Assembly: GCF_900002575.1 (NCBI RefSeq)
Contig: NZ_LN650648.1
Coordinates: 2,705,565 to 2,769,564, forward strand
Direction of reading: 5' to 3'
Length of the DNA stretch: 64,000 bases
Source: Romboutsia hominis
GTDB lineage: Bacteria; Bacillota; Clostridia; Peptostreptococcales; Peptostreptococcaceae
Shown: one piece after another, positions 40,084 through 49,343 of the stretch
How positions within the stretch are numbered: the stretch's first letter is position 1
How the letters are laid out: the number at the start of each line of letters is the position of its first letter
The notes under the pieces: model-generated
Database searches by the model: none
Seen by the model: only the letters and a program-made list of their open reading frames with translations
What the model was told of the DNA's origin: nothing
Translations under genes and position numbers: made by a program

Positions 40084-41127
40084 TATTCCTATTAAAATAA
40101 CTGCAGTAATTACTTGTAAAGTACCTACAAATAATCCATATAAAGATACTGCCTTACCTTGTTTTACTAAATCTTTTATATTTACTCTTAATCCAATAGC
40201 TGCTAATGCTATTATTTCTAATTTATTGCTTAACAGTTTACAAATATGAGATACCTCTGGAGATATAATGCTTGTAGAAAATAAAGCACATGTTATAAAG
40301 AATCCTAATACATACCAAGGAACCTTTATTTTGCCCTTTTTAGTATCTTGTATCTCTTCTTCTACTATTTCAGTATTTGATTTATTTTTTAAATGACCAA
40401 AAGTGAATACTACAACTACTAAAAGTATAACTCTTACTATTTTAAATATAGTAGCTAAATCTTTTACATGCTCACTTACCATAGCACCACTTGCAACAAC
40501 TTGCCCTACTGATTGTAATGTACCACCTATTATAGCTGATGTTTTTACAAGTTCAAGATTGTATAACCAATCTGATATTAATGGAAGTAAAAACATTAAA
40601 AATATTCCTGTAACATTTACTATTGTTATAGCTATACCTTTATCCTTATCATCAGCTTCAATGACTGGAGCTGTAGCTGCTATAGCAGATGATCCACATA
40701 CCGCATTACCTGCTGCCATTAGATATCTAAAATTTTCTCCAAATCCTAATTTTTTTCCTATATATAAAGCTCCTATTATAGTTATAGCCATTTGAATTAC
40801 TATAAATAATATACCATTGAATCCTAATTCCATTAGAGTTGATATACTTAAAGTTGCTCCTAATAATACTATAGAATACGATAGTAAATCAGTTTCTGAG
40901 AATTTATATCCTTTATGAAATACTTTTTGATTTAAGAATAAGTTACCTACTAACATACCTAAAAATATAGATATAGTTGCTGCTCCAATTTTTGGAACTG
41001 CCTTAGCAATTAACATACTTGCTAAACCTATTAATACTGATACAACTAAACCTGGTAATATTTCTTTTACTTCTTTTATATATTGAAATTTTTTATTATT
41101 CTTTACTTCTCCTTTTGAAATATCCAT
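40075..41127 (-). CDS. YeiH family putative sulfate exporter
   Basis: A 350-residue protein with about ten membrane spans. The segments AGNAVCGSSAIAATAPVIEA and GGTLQSVGQVVASGAM are the family's conserved loops (UPF0324/YeiH). YeiH proteins are annotated as sulfate or sulfonate exporters, mostly by inference. It is divergent from a LysR-type regulator, a pairing also seen for YeiE-YeiH in other bacteria. Ribosome binding site AGAAGG. Confidence 0.87.
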   Translation of the reverse strand: MDISKGEVKNNKKFQYIKEVKEILPGLVVSVLIGLASMLIAKAVPKIGAATISIFLGMLVGNLFLNQKVFHKGYKFSETDLLSYSIVLLGATLSISTLMELGFNGILFIVIQMAITIIGALYIGKKLGFGENFRYLMAAGNAVCGSSAIAATAPVIEADDKDKGIAITIVNVTGIFLMFLLPLISDWLYNLELVKTSAIIGGTLQSVGQVVASGAMVSEHVKDLATIFKIVRVILLVVVVFTFGHLKNKSNTEIVEEEIQDTKKGKIKVPWYVLGFFITCALFSTSIISPEVSHICKLLSNKLEIIALAAIGLRVNIKDLVKQGKAVSLYGLFVGTLQVITAVILIGILL

Positions 41128-41307
41128 TTATAATACCTTCTTTCTTTTCGTCCTCGTCTATGTTTTTAGTATACATCTATCCTATTCATAAGTAAAATAA
41201 ATAATAAAAATAATAATCATTAATTTTATTAATAGCTATTTATGATATAATAATTATTAAGACAAATGAAGTTAAACTATACATTTTTTAGAATTGGAGG
41301 ATTTAAA

Positions 41308-42201
41308 TTGCTAGAAGAATTAAAGACTTTTATTTCAGTCGTAGAATTAAAAAACTTTACTAAAGCTGGTGAATACCTAAATTTATCCCAACCTAGTGTA
41401 AGCACTCATATAAAAAATTTAGAAAGTTACTTTGGTGTAGTTCTTATAAATAGATCTATAAAACAAAAACATATTTTTATAACTGAAAGTGGATATATAT
41501 TGTATAAAAGAGCTAAGGAAATTTTAAATTTGGTAGACCTTACATATATGGATGTTCGAGATACTTCAAATTCGTTTAAAGGACATATAAAAATTGGTGC
41601 TAGTTTAACTATAGGAGAATATCTTCTTCCTCAATTTTTAGCTAGTTTTTCAAAGAAATACCCTGATGTAATAGTTGAAGTATTCATAGAAAATACTACT
41701 GTTATATGCAATCACCTAAAAGATCTTAATTTTGATATAGGCTTAATCGAGGGTACTTCTATATATCCTGATTTTAATCAAGATTATTTCCTAAAAGATA
41801 AAATGGTTTTAGCTACACCTTTTGAATATGAACTTAATTCTAGTAATTTTTCTTTTGATAAGCTAAAAGATCAAAGCTGGATTGCTCGTGAAGAGGGTTC
41901 TGGTACTAGAGAGTTTATGGATATGTTTTTAAATAATAATAAAATCATTCCTAAAAATATAATTACTTTTGGTAGTAACTATGCAGTAAAAGAAGCTGTT
42001 AGAAATGGTATAGGAATAACTATTATATCTGACCTTGTTACAAGCCCTGCTGTTAAAAATAATGAAATATCAGTAATAGATATAGGTGAATCTTACTATA
42101 GATGTTTTTCTTTAATTTTACCAAGAAATATAACTACGTCTAACGTAACTCAAGTATTTATTGATGAGTTGAAAGAGTATGTATCTAATATAAATAAATA
42201 G
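41308..42201 (+). CDS. LysR family transcriptional regulator (CysL/YeiE-like)
   Basis: A 297-residue regulator. The winged-helix domain occupies about 1-60 (FISVVELKNFTKAGEYLNLSQ, then SVSTHIKNLE), followed by an effector-binding domain with GASLTIGEYLLPQFL and WIAREEGSGTR, the CysL-like pattern. It is divergent from the YeiH-like exporter and probably controls it. The start is TTG at 41308, seven bases after GGAGG; an in-frame ATG at 41266 has no ribosome binding site. Confidence 0.9.
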   Translation: MLEELKTFISVVELKNFTKAGEYLNLSQPSVSTHIKNLESYFGVVLINRSIKQKHIFITESGYILYKRAKEILNLVDLTYMDVRDTSNSFKGHIKIGASLTIGEYLLPQFLASFSKKYPDVIVEVFIENTTVICNHLKDLNFDIGLIEGTSIYPDFNQDYFLKDKMVLATPFEYELNSSNFSFDKLKDQSWIAREEGSGTREFMDMFLNNNKIIPKNIITFGSNYAVKEAVRNGIGITIISDLVTSPAVKNNEISVIDIGESYYRCFSLILPRNITTSNVTQVFIDELKEYVSNINK

Positions 42202-42329
42202 TATATTTAGTAGTTTTAAACATAATATTATACCTAAAAAAAATTTAAATACATCATTAAATGACAAATTACTACAAGTGTTCCATAGTATACTACTATT
42301 GATTAAAATTTATTAAGGGTGGTCAAATT

Positions 42330-42559
42330 GTGGATAGATTCAAAATTCAAATAAAATATTCATAGTTATAGGCATAGTTATATTTTCTATAATCATTTCA
42401 TTTTTCGCACCTATATTTTTGTTATATTTTATAGATGAATTTTTAAGAAGTAATTGGCAATATCATTTATTCGAAGATAATAAATCTTATATTATGTTTA
42501 TAATTTTGTTGGTTGAGATAACTCTTATATCAATATTTTATAAAAAGACTAGAGATTAA
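42330..42559 (+). pseudogene. Frameshifted small membrane protein gene
   Basis: GTG at 42330 with an AAGGGTGG site opens a short frame (MDRFKIQIKYS, stop at 42363-42365). From 42338 another frame runs on without a stop to 42557-42559 and encodes two strongly hydrophobic stretches (IFIVIGIVIFSIIISFF, and MFIILLVEITLISIF) around a polar loop (DEFLRSNWQYHLFEDNKS). One extra base in the A-rich region near 42341-42355 would join the two into a 76-residue two-span protein. So it is a frameshifted gene, a sequencing slip, or slippage-read. No family is recognised. Confidence 0.55.
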
Positions 42560-42574
42560 TCTCTAGTCTTTTTG
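42542..42574. terminator. Bidirectional terminator
   Basis: A perfect palindromic stem AAAAAGACTAGAGATT / AATCTCTAGTCTTTTT between the frameshifted gene and the convergent pyrE. Confidence 0.88.
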
Positions 42575-42580
42575 TTTATA

Positions 42581-43165
42581 TTACATTCCTATTTCTTTAA
42601 ATTCTCTACTTCCTGGCTTAACTAACTCTATATTTCCTTCTTTGCATAAGGGGCACTCATCTACATCATGAACTTGTATATCTAATTTTATAGCGCTATA
42701 TATTGGCATTCCTATATCATGACTAGTTCTGTTTGCTATACAAGCAACACCTATAACTTCCCCACCTAACTTTTCTAAAGCTTCTTTAGTTTCAATTGTA
42801 GACTTACCAGTTGTTACAACATCTTCAGCTATTATTATTTTAGCACCTGGCTTAACTTCAAATCCTCTTCTTAATTCCATTACTCCGTCTTTTCTTTCAG
42901 TGAATACTGTTTCTTTATTTAATTGTCTTCCTAATTCATAAGAAACTATTACTCCCCCCATAGCAGGCCCAACTACTAAATCTATATTTAAATCTTTTAT
43001 TTGCTCAACAACTGTACTTAATACCGCTTCAGCATATTGTGGATATCTTAATACTTTTGCACACTGAACGTATCTATTGCTATGCTTTCCTGATGATAAT
43101 AAAAAATGTCCTTCTAATAATGCTTCACTTTTCTTTAATATTTCTATTACATCTACTTTACTCAT
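42581..43165 (-). CDS. pyrE: Orotate phosphoribosyltransferase
   Basis: A 194-residue enzyme making OMP from orotate and PRPP. The PRPP motif is [14 protein letters not shown] and the orotate side shows [15 protein letters not shown]. Near the C-terminus is [10 protein letters not shown], a two-cysteine feature found in some clostridial and thermophilic PyrE. The start ATG 43165 follows GGAGGGC; the upstream in-frame codon at 43180 is inside that site's leader and is rejected. Last gene of pyrB-K-D-E. Confidence 0.95.
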   Translation of the reverse strand: MSKVDVIEILKKSEALLEGHFLLSSGKHSNRYVQCAKVLRYPQYAEAVLSTVVEQIKDLNIDLVVGPAMGGVIVSYELGRQLNKETVFTERKDGVMELRRGFEVKPGAKIIIAEDVVTTGKSTIETKEALEKLGGEVIGVACIANRTSHDIGMPIYSAIKLDIQVHDVDECPLCKEGNIELVKPGSREFKEIGM

Positions 43166-43224
43166 ATTTATGCCCTCCAAAATTTATGTTTATTTAATAA
43201 TTCCCTTTTAATTTAATTGTACCT

Positions 43225-44127
43225 TTATAATATTCCTCTTATTTCATCTAAAGTCTTTATTCCTTCAGCTTCCATAAACTTTTCTATTCCATCTATTATC
43301 TCAAGCCCTATTTTAGGATTTATAAAGTTTGCTGTTCCAACTTGTATACATGTAGAGCCTGCCATTATAAATTCTATGGCATCTTTAGCGCTTGTTATTC
43401 CTCCCATTCCCATTACCGGAATATCGACATTTTTGCTTACCTCATGAACCATTCTTAGTGCTATTGGCTTTATTGCTGGTCCTGATAATCCTGCATATAC
43501 ATTGTCAAATACGGGCTTTCTTTTGTGTATATCTATTGCTAATGCTTTGAATGTATTTACTAAAGATACTCCATCAGCACCTTCTTCTTCACATACCTTT
43601 GCCATTCCTACTACGTCTTCTGCATTTGGTGATAATTTTATTACTAAAGGTAAGTCAGTTATACTTCTTACTTCTCTTACAACTTCTCTTGCCACTTCGT
43701 TTTTTATTCCAAAAGCCATTCCTCCAGCTTTAACATTTGGACAAGATATATTTAGCTCTATCATATCTATTGGTTGATTATTTAATAATTCAACACCTTT
43801 TATATAATCTTCTAATGTTCCACCACCAACATTAGCTATTCTTACTAAATCTAATTCTTTAAAGAACTGTAATTCATTATCTATAAATCCTTGAACTCCT
43901 GGATTTTCTAATCCAACGCTATTCATCATTCCAGATGGTGTTTCCCATACTCTCATACCAGTGTTGCCATCTCTCTTTTCTAAAGTAAGTCCTTTACTAC
44001 TTACTCCTCCAAGCTTTTGTATATCATAAATTTCGTTATACTCTTTTCCGAACCCAAATGTTCCAGATGCCATTACAACAGGATTTTTAAAATCAATTTT
44101 ACCGAATTTCACTCTTAGATTAGCCAT
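43225..44127 (-). CDS. pyrD: Dihydroorotate dehydrogenase B, catalytic subunit
   Basis: A 300-residue FMN enzyme oxidising dihydroorotate to orotate. It has the catalytic-Cys segment [23 protein letters not shown], and the FMN phosphate site MGMGGI and TCIQVGTA. It is the 1B (PyrDB) class, which works in a heterotetramer with PyrK and passes electrons to NAD+. It overlaps pyrK by 8 bases. Consistent with an anaerobe. Confidence 0.96.
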   Translation of the reverse strand: MANLRVKFGKIDFKNPVVMASGTFGFGKEYNEIYDIQKLGGVSSKGLTLEKRDGNTGMRVWETPSGMMNSVGLENPGVQGFIDNELQFFKELDLVRIANVGGGTLEDYIKGVELLNNQPIDMIELNISCPNVKAGGMAFGIKNEVAREVVREVRSITDLPLVIKLSPNAEDVVGMAKVCEEEGADGVSLVNTFKALAIDIHKRKPVFDNVYAGLSGPAIKPIALRMVHEVSKNVDIPVMGMGGITSAKDAIEFIMAGSTCIQVGTANFINPKIGLEIIDGIEKFMEAEGIKTLDEIRGIL

Positions 44128-44812
44128 TAAATATCACGTCCTCTCCCCAGAATACTGGCCCATCTTTACATGTTTTTTTATTTCCAAATTGAGTTTTACA
44201 AGTACATACTAAACATGCACCAACCCCACAAGCCATATGATTTTCTAATGATACCATTATTTTAGTACTCGTACCTTCTGTCATTTTAACTAGTTTTTCC
44301 ATCATCGGTGTTGGACCACAAGTTAATATGTAATCGTATTTATTTACATCTAGTATATCTGTTACAAATGTATTTCCTGTTGCTATATAAACATCATTAC
44401 AAACTTCTTCATACTTCTCTTTTAGTATAGCTTCATTTCTAAATCCTAAATATGCATCGCAGTTATCTAGGTTCTTAGCTACTAAGTATAATGGTGCTAC
44501 TCCAATCCCTCCACCTACTAAAGCTATTCTACCTTCTACTTTTTCATATCCTTTTCCGTATGGCCCTTCTAGCTTTATAGTATCATTTACTTCTAATTTG
44601 CTTAATATTTCCGTTCCTTCCCCTACAACTTTGTATAAGAATGTTATTCCTTCTTCATCTATATCATGAATGCTTATAGGTCTTGAAAGTAATGGGTATT
44701 TATCCCATGCCCTTAACATATAAAACTGCCCCATTTTACCTTCAAATTTGCCTTCTACCTTCATAAGGTACATTCCTTCGCCTACATATCTATTTTCAAT
44801 AACTTTATACAT
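44120..44812 (-). CDS. pyrK: Dihydroorotate dehydrogenase electron-transfer subunit
   Basis: A 230-residue FAD/[2Fe-2S] protein that carries electrons from PyrD to NAD+. FAD binding is by [14 protein letters not shown] binding by [17 protein letters not shown] and the C-terminal cluster by [13 protein letters not shown] with a fourth Cys in KKTCKDG. It overlaps pyrD by 8 bases and follows pyrB by 30. Ribosome binding site AGGGGAG. Confidence 0.95.
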   Translation of the reverse strand: MYKVIENRYVGEGMYLMKVEGKFEGKMGQFYMLRAWDKYPLLSRPISIHDIDEEGITFLYKVVGEGTEILSKLEVNDTIKLEGPYGKGYEKVEGRIALVGGGIGVAPLYLVAKNLDNCDAYLGFRNEAILKEKYEEVCNDVYIATGNTFVTDILDVNKYDYILTCGPTPMMEKLVKMTEGTSTKIMVSLENHMACGVGACLVCTCKTQFGNKKTCKDGPVFWGEDVIFNG

Positions 44813-44842
44813 GTGATTCTCCCCTCATTTGTCATATGCTAA

Positions 44843-45814
44843 TTAAAGATTTTGTACTAACTCTAATTCTCTTTCTAATACATCTACATTATTTTTTATC
44901 CCTAGTAATTTCATTATTAGAGCCATTCTTACAAACATTCCGTACTTTGCTTGTTTAAAATATACAGCTCTTTCATCATCATCTACATTAATATTTATTT
45001 CATTTACTCTTGGTAATGGATGCATTACTAGCATATCCTTTGATGCATTCACCATTTTAGCTTTATTTAGTATATAGTAGTCTTTTAGCTTTTCATACTC
45101 TTCTTGATTTTCAAATCTTTCCCTTTGAACTCTTGTCATATAAAGTATATCTAATCCTCCAATAACTTCATCTAAGTTATTAGTTTCATAGTAAGCATGA
45201 CCTTGATTTTGTATTTCTTCTTTTATATATTGTGGCATCTTTAATTCATCTGGAGAAATGAATACAAACTTAGTTCCCTTGTATCTAGCCATTGCTTTTA
45301 CTAAAGAGTGTACTGTTCTTCCATTTTTTAAGTCTCCACATAATCCTATAGTGTGATTTTCTAAACTTCCTTTAAGAGATTTTATTGTTAATAGATCTGT
45401 AAGTGTTTGAGTTGGATGTTGATTTCCCCCATCTCCAGCATTTATAAATGGTACTTCCGCATACTTTACTGCCTCATTAGCTGAACCTGCTATTGGATGT
45501 CTCATAGCTATCACATCTGCATAACATGATACTGTCCTTATTGTATCTCCTAGAGATTCTCCTTTTGATACAGATGATGAATTTGGCTCTGAAAAACCTA
45601 CTACACTTCCGCCCAGTCTGTGCATGGCAGATTCAAAGCTTAATCTTGTTCTTGTTGATGGTTCATAAAATAAAGTTGCGAGTAATTTTCCCTCACATAC
45701 ACGGGAATATTTTGCTGGATTGTTTATTATATTTTGAGATAAAGATAGTATCTCGTCTATTTCTTGTATTGAAAAGTCTTCTGGTTGGACTAAATTTCTT
45801 CCTTTTAATAACAT
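44843..45814 (-). CDS. pyrB: Aspartate carbamoyltransferase catalytic chain
   Basis: A 323-residue enzyme joining carbamoyl phosphate and aspartate, the first committed pyrimidine step. Marks are the carbamoyl-phosphate loop [19 protein letters not shown]-type [15 protein letters not shown] and [10 protein letters not shown]. No pyrI regulatory chain follows; the next gene is pyrK. Translation is likely controlled by a PyrR-binding hairpin two to four bases upstream of the GGAGG site. Length slightly exceeds the usual 305-311 residues. Confidence 0.97.
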   Translation of the reverse strand: MLLKGRNLVQPEDFSIQEIDEILSLSQNIINNPAKYSRVCEGKLLATLFYEPSTRTRLSFESAMHRLGGSVVGFSEPNSSSVSKGESLGDTIRTVSCYADVIAMRHPIAGSANEAVKYAEVPFINAGDGGNQHPTQTLTDLLTIKSLKGSLENHTIGLCGDLKNGRTVHSLVKAMARYKGTKFVFISPDELKMPQYIKEEIQNQGHAYYETNNLDEVIGGLDILYMTRVQRERFENQEEYEKLKDYYILNKAKMVNASKDMLVMHPLPRVNEININVDDDERAVYFKQAKYGMFVRMALIMKLLGIKNNVDVLERELELVQNL

Positions 45815-45831
45815 TTTATTTTTCCTCCTTG

Positions 45832-45849
45832 TCAGCCTCTCTGGACTGA
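45832..45849 (-). promoter_or_regulatory. PyrR RNA-binding hairpin next to the pyrB ribosome binding site
   Basis: The minus strand reads AGTCCAGAGAGGCT (45834-45847) inside a TCAG/CTGA stem, the recognised PyrR-binding loop. It ends directly before AAGGAGG (45824-45830). There is no room for an antiterminator/terminator pair between it and pyrB, so PyrR with UMP would block ribosomes instead of terminating transcription. Confidence 0.88.
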
Positions 45850-45877
45850 ATTTAAAAGCATTTTTATTTCTGATTGA

Positions 45878-45906
45878 ATTCTAGCACCTTTTAATATTTA
45901 TGTCAA
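45878..45906 (-). promoter_or_regulatory. Sigma-A promoter of the pyr operon
   Basis: TTGACA (45901-45906) and TAGAAT (45878-45883) on the minus strand, 17 bases apart, nearly consensus. Transcription would start near 45871, giving a leader of about 57 bases that holds only the PyrR hairpin. Confidence 0.88.
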
Positions 45907-45964
45907 TATGTTCCATAATTATTGTTTCAACAAATATAATGACACTATTTCCTAGTTTTAAGTA

Positions 45965-46016
45965 TTAATTTATTTTTAAAGTAATTGTAATGATGATTAC
46001 TTTAAAAATAAATTAA
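45965..46016. repeat. 21-bp perfect inverted repeat between pyrB and ferritin
   Basis: Positions 45965-45985 are the exact reverse complement of 45996-46016 (core TTTTTAAAGTAAT, 10-base loop). It has no known family, and no flanking target-site duplication is evident. The remainder of 46017-46230 is AT-rich and must hold the ferritin promoter, which I cannot place with confidence. Confidence 0.6.
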
Positions 46017-46230
46017 ACTGATCAGTTCCTAAAGTATAATTTAATTAATTTTTCCTATGTTATATTTTTAGTTTATTTTACTTAAAATAAATTGGTATTA
46101 GATTTCTTAATAAAGATATTTATTAGTTAGACTTCAACAGATGTATTTAAGTATATGGAAAATTTTGTTTATATAAATCAATCGTTATGCTAAACTTTTA
46201 ATTAGATATAAATTAGAAAGGAGATTTTAT

Positions 46231-46740
46231 ATGATAAGCGAAAAATTATTTTCTCAACTTAATGAACAAGTTAATTTTGAATTCTACTCTTCTTATACTT
46301 ACTTAGGTATGGCAGCATATGCAGAATCTATTGACCTAAGTGGTTTTGCTAACTTCTTTAGAGTTCAGGCTCAAGAAGAGTTATTCCACGCAATGAAGCT
46401 ATATGATTACATATTCCAAAAAAACGGTATGGTTAAATTAGAAGAAATAGCTAAACCAGAAAATGATTATGAGAATATATTAGATGCCTTCCAAAGAGGA
46501 TACAACCATGAGCAAGTTGTAACTAGTAGATTCTATGAACTTGCAGATACTGCTAACGAAGAAAGAGAACATGCTACTATAAGTTTCCTTAAGTGGTTTA
46601 TAGATGAACAAGTTGAAGAAGAAAATACCTTTAATTCTCTTCTTAAAAAAGTTAGAAGATGTGAAGGAAATACAGCTGCTTTATATATGCTAGATGAAGA
46701 GCTATCAACTAGAGTTTTCACACCTCCTACTAATGCTTAA
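46231..46740 (+). CDS. ftnA: Non-heme ferritin
   Basis: A 169-residue four-helix ferritin. FYSSYTYLGMAAYAES and RVQAQEELFHAMKLYDYI provide the ferroxidase ligands (EExxH), with EREHATISFLKWFIDEQVEEE on the last helices. Twenty-four copies form a shell that stores iron and protects against iron-driven oxidative damage. No heme-binding Met of bacterioferritins is apparent. Ribosome binding site AAAGGAG, single gene with terminator. Confidence 0.94.
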   Translation: MISEKLFSQLNEQVNFEFYSSYTYLGMAAYAESIDLSGFANFFRVQAQEELFHAMKLYDYIFQKNGMVKLEEIAKPENDYENILDAFQRGYNHEQVVTSRFYELADTANEEREHATISFLKWFIDEQVEEENTFNSLLKKVRRCEGNTAALYMLDEELSTRVFTPPTNA

Positions 46741-46751
46741 AATCTAAGTAA

Positions 46752-46792
46752 AAAAATATTACTGGAATTATTAATTCCAGTAATATTTTTTA
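46752..46792. terminator. Bidirectional terminator
   Basis: A near-perfect palindrome (ATATTACTGGAATTA / TAATTCCAGTAATAT) with A and T runs, between ferritin and the convergent NlpC/P60 gene. Confidence 0.9.
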
Positions 46793-46803
46793 TCAAAATC
46801 TAT

Positions 46804-48009
46804 TTATAAAACTCTTTTTGCTGTAACAAATGTTGATGAATAGTAAGATGAGTTTATATTCGCTGTTTCAACACTTTTACCTGGCTTAGGCGAGTGAATC
46901 ATTGTTCCTCCACCTACATATATTCCAACATGACTTACATTTCCAGTCCCATTAGTTGAGAAGAATACTAAATCACCTGGTTTAAGATTAGATCTACTTA
47001 CAGTTTGTCCGTATCCAGCTTGAGCACTTGACGATCTTGGTAATGATACTCCTGCTGCATTTCTATATACATAAGATGTAAGACCTGAACAGTCAAAGCT
47101 ATTTGGACCTTCTGCACCCCAAACATATGGTGACCCTAACTTAGCATAAGCTAAATTAACTACAGCTTGAGCAGCTGATGTATTACTTGCTGGTGGATTG
47201 TAAGAATCATTTTTTTCTTGAGTTATCTTGTCAGCTTGTACATTGTTTTCATTTGAACTAGGTTTTTTTATTGTATTTAATTCACTATCTGTACTACTGT
47301 TTGAGTTAGCATTTTTATCAGTGTTTAAAGAATTATTTGCGTTGCTATTTGAGTTAGTATTCATGCTAGTGCTTGAAGAATTATTTGTATTATTATTTAC
47401 ATCATTATTATCTGTATCGTTATTGCTTACGTTAGTATCAACAGCTGCATCATTTAAATTTTGCTTATCTTGAGCAACTTGTTCTTCTATAACTGGGGCT
47501 TGATCAGAAATATAAGATGCTTTAACATACCCTTCATCTTCACCTTTTTTAACTTTCACCCATTCACCCTTGTCCTCTAAAACTTTAAGTGAACTTCCTA
47601 AATCTAACTCATCTATTATATCAGAGTCTGTATTTGCTTCTTTTCTAAAGTTTACCTTGTTTTCAGTAGTGTACCCATGAGCTTCTTTTATATCTACAAA
47701 TCTTTTTGGTAACCAACCGTCTTCACCATTGTCAGATATTTTTACCCACTCACCTTGAATACCTAAAACTTTAAATTCCTCTCCAGTGTAAGCTACTTTT
47801 TTAACTTCACCTTGTTTTCTTATCTTTACAGCTACTCCATCTTTAACAGTTGCAACTTTATATGAAACATCTTTAAATTCATCTAATTTTAAAGTATTTT
47901 GTTTATCTTCTTTTTGTTCTACGTTTGCTTTTTCATCTGCATTGGCAACTGAGTTCATTGATAATGCTACAACTGATGCAAACATTGGTACTAATATTTT
48001 CCTTTTCAT
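46804..48009 (-). CDS. Secreted SH3b-NlpC/P60 peptidoglycan endopeptidase
   Basis: A 401-residue exported cell-wall enzyme. A signal peptide (cleavage likely after NSVANA, about residue 24) is followed by two bacterial SH3 domains (about 48-105 and 112-168), a long Asn/Ser/Thr-rich linker (170-278) and a C-terminal NlpC/P60 domain with Cys307 in SFDCSGL, His360 in VSHVGIY and His372. It should cut D-Glu/meso-DAP-type peptide links in peptidoglycan. Start ATG 48009 after TTGGAGGAG; 48036 is rejected. A WalR-like box lies upstream. Confidence 0.92.
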   Translation of the reverse strand: MKRKILVPMFASVVALSMNSVANADEKANVEQKEDKQNTLKLDEFKDVSYKVATVKDGVAVKIRKQGEVKKVAYTGEEFKVLGIQGEWVKISDNGEDGWLPKRFVDIKEAHGYTTENKVNFRKEANTDSDIIDELDLGSSLKVLEDKGEWVKVKKGEDEGYVKASYISDQAPVIEEQVAQDKQNLNDAAVDTNVSNNDTDNNDVNNNTNNSSSTSMNTNSNSNANNSLNTDKNANSNSSTDSELNTIKKPSSNENNVQADKITQEKNDSYNPPASNTSAAQAVVNLAYAKLGSPYVWGAEGPNSFDCSGLTSYVYRNAAGVSLPRSSSAQAGYGQTVSRSNLKPGDLVFFSTNGTGNVSHVGIYVGGGTMIHSPKPGKSVETANINSSYYSSTFVTAKRVL

Positions 48010-48104
48010 AATATTTCTCCTCCAAAAACTGACCATAATTTATGGTTACTTTTTACGTGAAACTTATACGGATAAAATACTAATACACAAGATTTTATAA
48101 TTTT

Positions 48105-48130
48105 TGTAAAACTTGTAACTTTTTTGTAAT
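48105..48130 (+). promoter_or_regulatory. WalR-like direct repeats upstream of the NlpC/P60 gene
   Basis: TGTAAC-TTTTT-TGTAAT (48114-48130) fits the WalR/YycF consensus TGTWAH-N5-TGTWAH exactly; a third TGTAAA lies three bases upstream (48105-48110). It is about 95-120 bases before the start codon of a peptidoglycan hydrolase, on the opposite strand orientation, and a TTGTGT-16-TATAAG promoter for the gene lies between. Confidence 0.65.
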
Positions 48131-48175
48131 CTATTGTTACTAACTATGTAGTATTATTTTATTAAGAATTATTTA

Positions 48176-48224
48176 TTTTGAATTATTTTGAATTATTTTG
48201 AGAATTATTTAAAACTTTACAAAT
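48176..48224. repeat. Short tandem repeat in the 48.2-kb spacer
   Basis: Three near-copies of an 11-base unit of the type TTTTGAATTAT lie in a row. The rest of 48131-48407 is AT-rich spacer with no gene that I can support. Confidence 0.4.
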
Positions 48225-48407
48225 CTTGTATAAAAAATATTTTAATTAAATTTATTATTTTATCCAATGTATCACTTAAATATACATTTGTAACCTTTAT
48301 TATATCCTAATAATGGTTTTATGTAAAGTTTTTTACAATTTTCGTCATATTTTCCTGTAGAATTTTTATACTAACAGGTATTTTTTTATGCAATTCTATA
48401 CTTAACT

Positions 48408-49217
48408 TTAAAAATCTTTCCTTAATTTATTTATATAAATGTCTATTTTATATACATTCATCATTGTTACTTTTTCTATGTTATTTTTTAATTTTTTTTG
48501 TATTTCTTCAATTTTATTAAAAATTGTTGGGCTTTTGATATTCACATTTAAAAATATCTTTATGTTATTATTTGCATTAAATACCTCTACTTTATTGACT
48601 TTTTCTATTTCATTTATTTGCCTCAACTCATATCTTATAATTTGATGCATGACATTAGGACTTATATAAAATTTTCCTATATAACTAAATGTTGGTCTAA
48701 TAATAGTTTTTTCTATTAGTTTACAATCTTTATCCTTTTTTCTAAATAATTTTTTTATAGAGTTTATACTTAATCCAGTAGCTATTTGTTTTATTTCCAC
48801 ACTTGGTACGGGTATTATATGATTGCCCCTTCTTCTAGACTCTCTTGCTATATCTATCTCCCTATCACTACTTATATCTCTTATATCTATTGCTTTATAA
48901 TCTGTTCCTATTTCCAATCTTTTTACTATTTTATCTATCATTTTTTTTGATGTTCCTAATATTAATAGATTCTCTACTTTTTCGTTTTTTATCTTTGATT
49001 TAACCGATTGTCTATGTAATTCATCATTAAATATAGCTCTTTTTACTGCTTCCATAGTTGTCTTTGCTTGTTTCGCAGATACTCCAGCTAATATCTTATT
49101 TTTATGTATAAGAAGACCATCATCTATTATATAATCTATATCTTTTTCATATGCCAACTCTAAAGCTCTATAACTCTTACCTGTTCCACTTGAACCAATA
49201 AGTGCATAAATTCTCAT
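48408..49217 (-). CDS. P-loop ATPase with Asp23/DUF322-like C-terminus
   Basis: A 269-residue protein. The N-terminus is a nucleotide-binding domain with P-loop GSSGTGKS (8-15) and a hydrophobic DD segment (YIIDDGLLIH) of Walker B type; the central part is basic. Residues about 165-269 have the beta/alpha pattern of Asp23/Gls24 (DUF322) envelope-stress proteins (CKLIEKTIIRPTFSYIGKF, then ISPNVMHQIIRYEL). I infer a regulatory ATPase linked to the envelope. Start ATG 49217 after AGAGGTG. It is monocistronic and of unknown role. Confidence 0.72.
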   Translation of the reverse strand: MRIYALIGSSGTGKSYRALELAYEKDIDYIIDDGLLIHKNKILAGVSAKQAKTTMEAVKRAIFNDELHRQSVKSKIKNEKVENLLILGTSKKMIDKIVKRLEIGTDYKAIDIRDISSDREIDIARESRRRGNHIIPVPSVEIKQIATGLSINSIKKLFRKKDKDCKLIEKTIIRPTFSYIGKFYISPNVMHQIIRYELRQINEIEKVNKVEVFNANNNIKIFLNVNIKSPTIFNKIEEIQKKLKNNIEKVTMMNVYKIDIYINKLRKDF

Positions 49218-49283
49218 AAAAACACCTCTATACCCCATAAATTTTAATTCTATATAAATTATTATTTATATTTTTAATATATC

Positions 49284-49343
49284 TATAATATATAATAAAT
49301 AAGGCTATAGATTAATCTATAGCCTTATTTATTATATATTATA
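49284..49343. repeat. 60-bp perfect palindrome at the end of the oxidoreductase gene
   Basis: Two 30-bp arms meet with no spacer (centre at 49313/49314) and match without a break. The right arm includes the last four codons and the stop of the oxidoreductase gene (stop at 49332-49334). The GC core is AAGGCTATAG. It may serve as the terminator of the CODH operon. Confidence 0.75.

Noticed and set aside
48131-48407. CRISPR-like array
   Set aside because: The repeats are only 11 bases, adjoining and AT-rich, with no spacers or cas genes.
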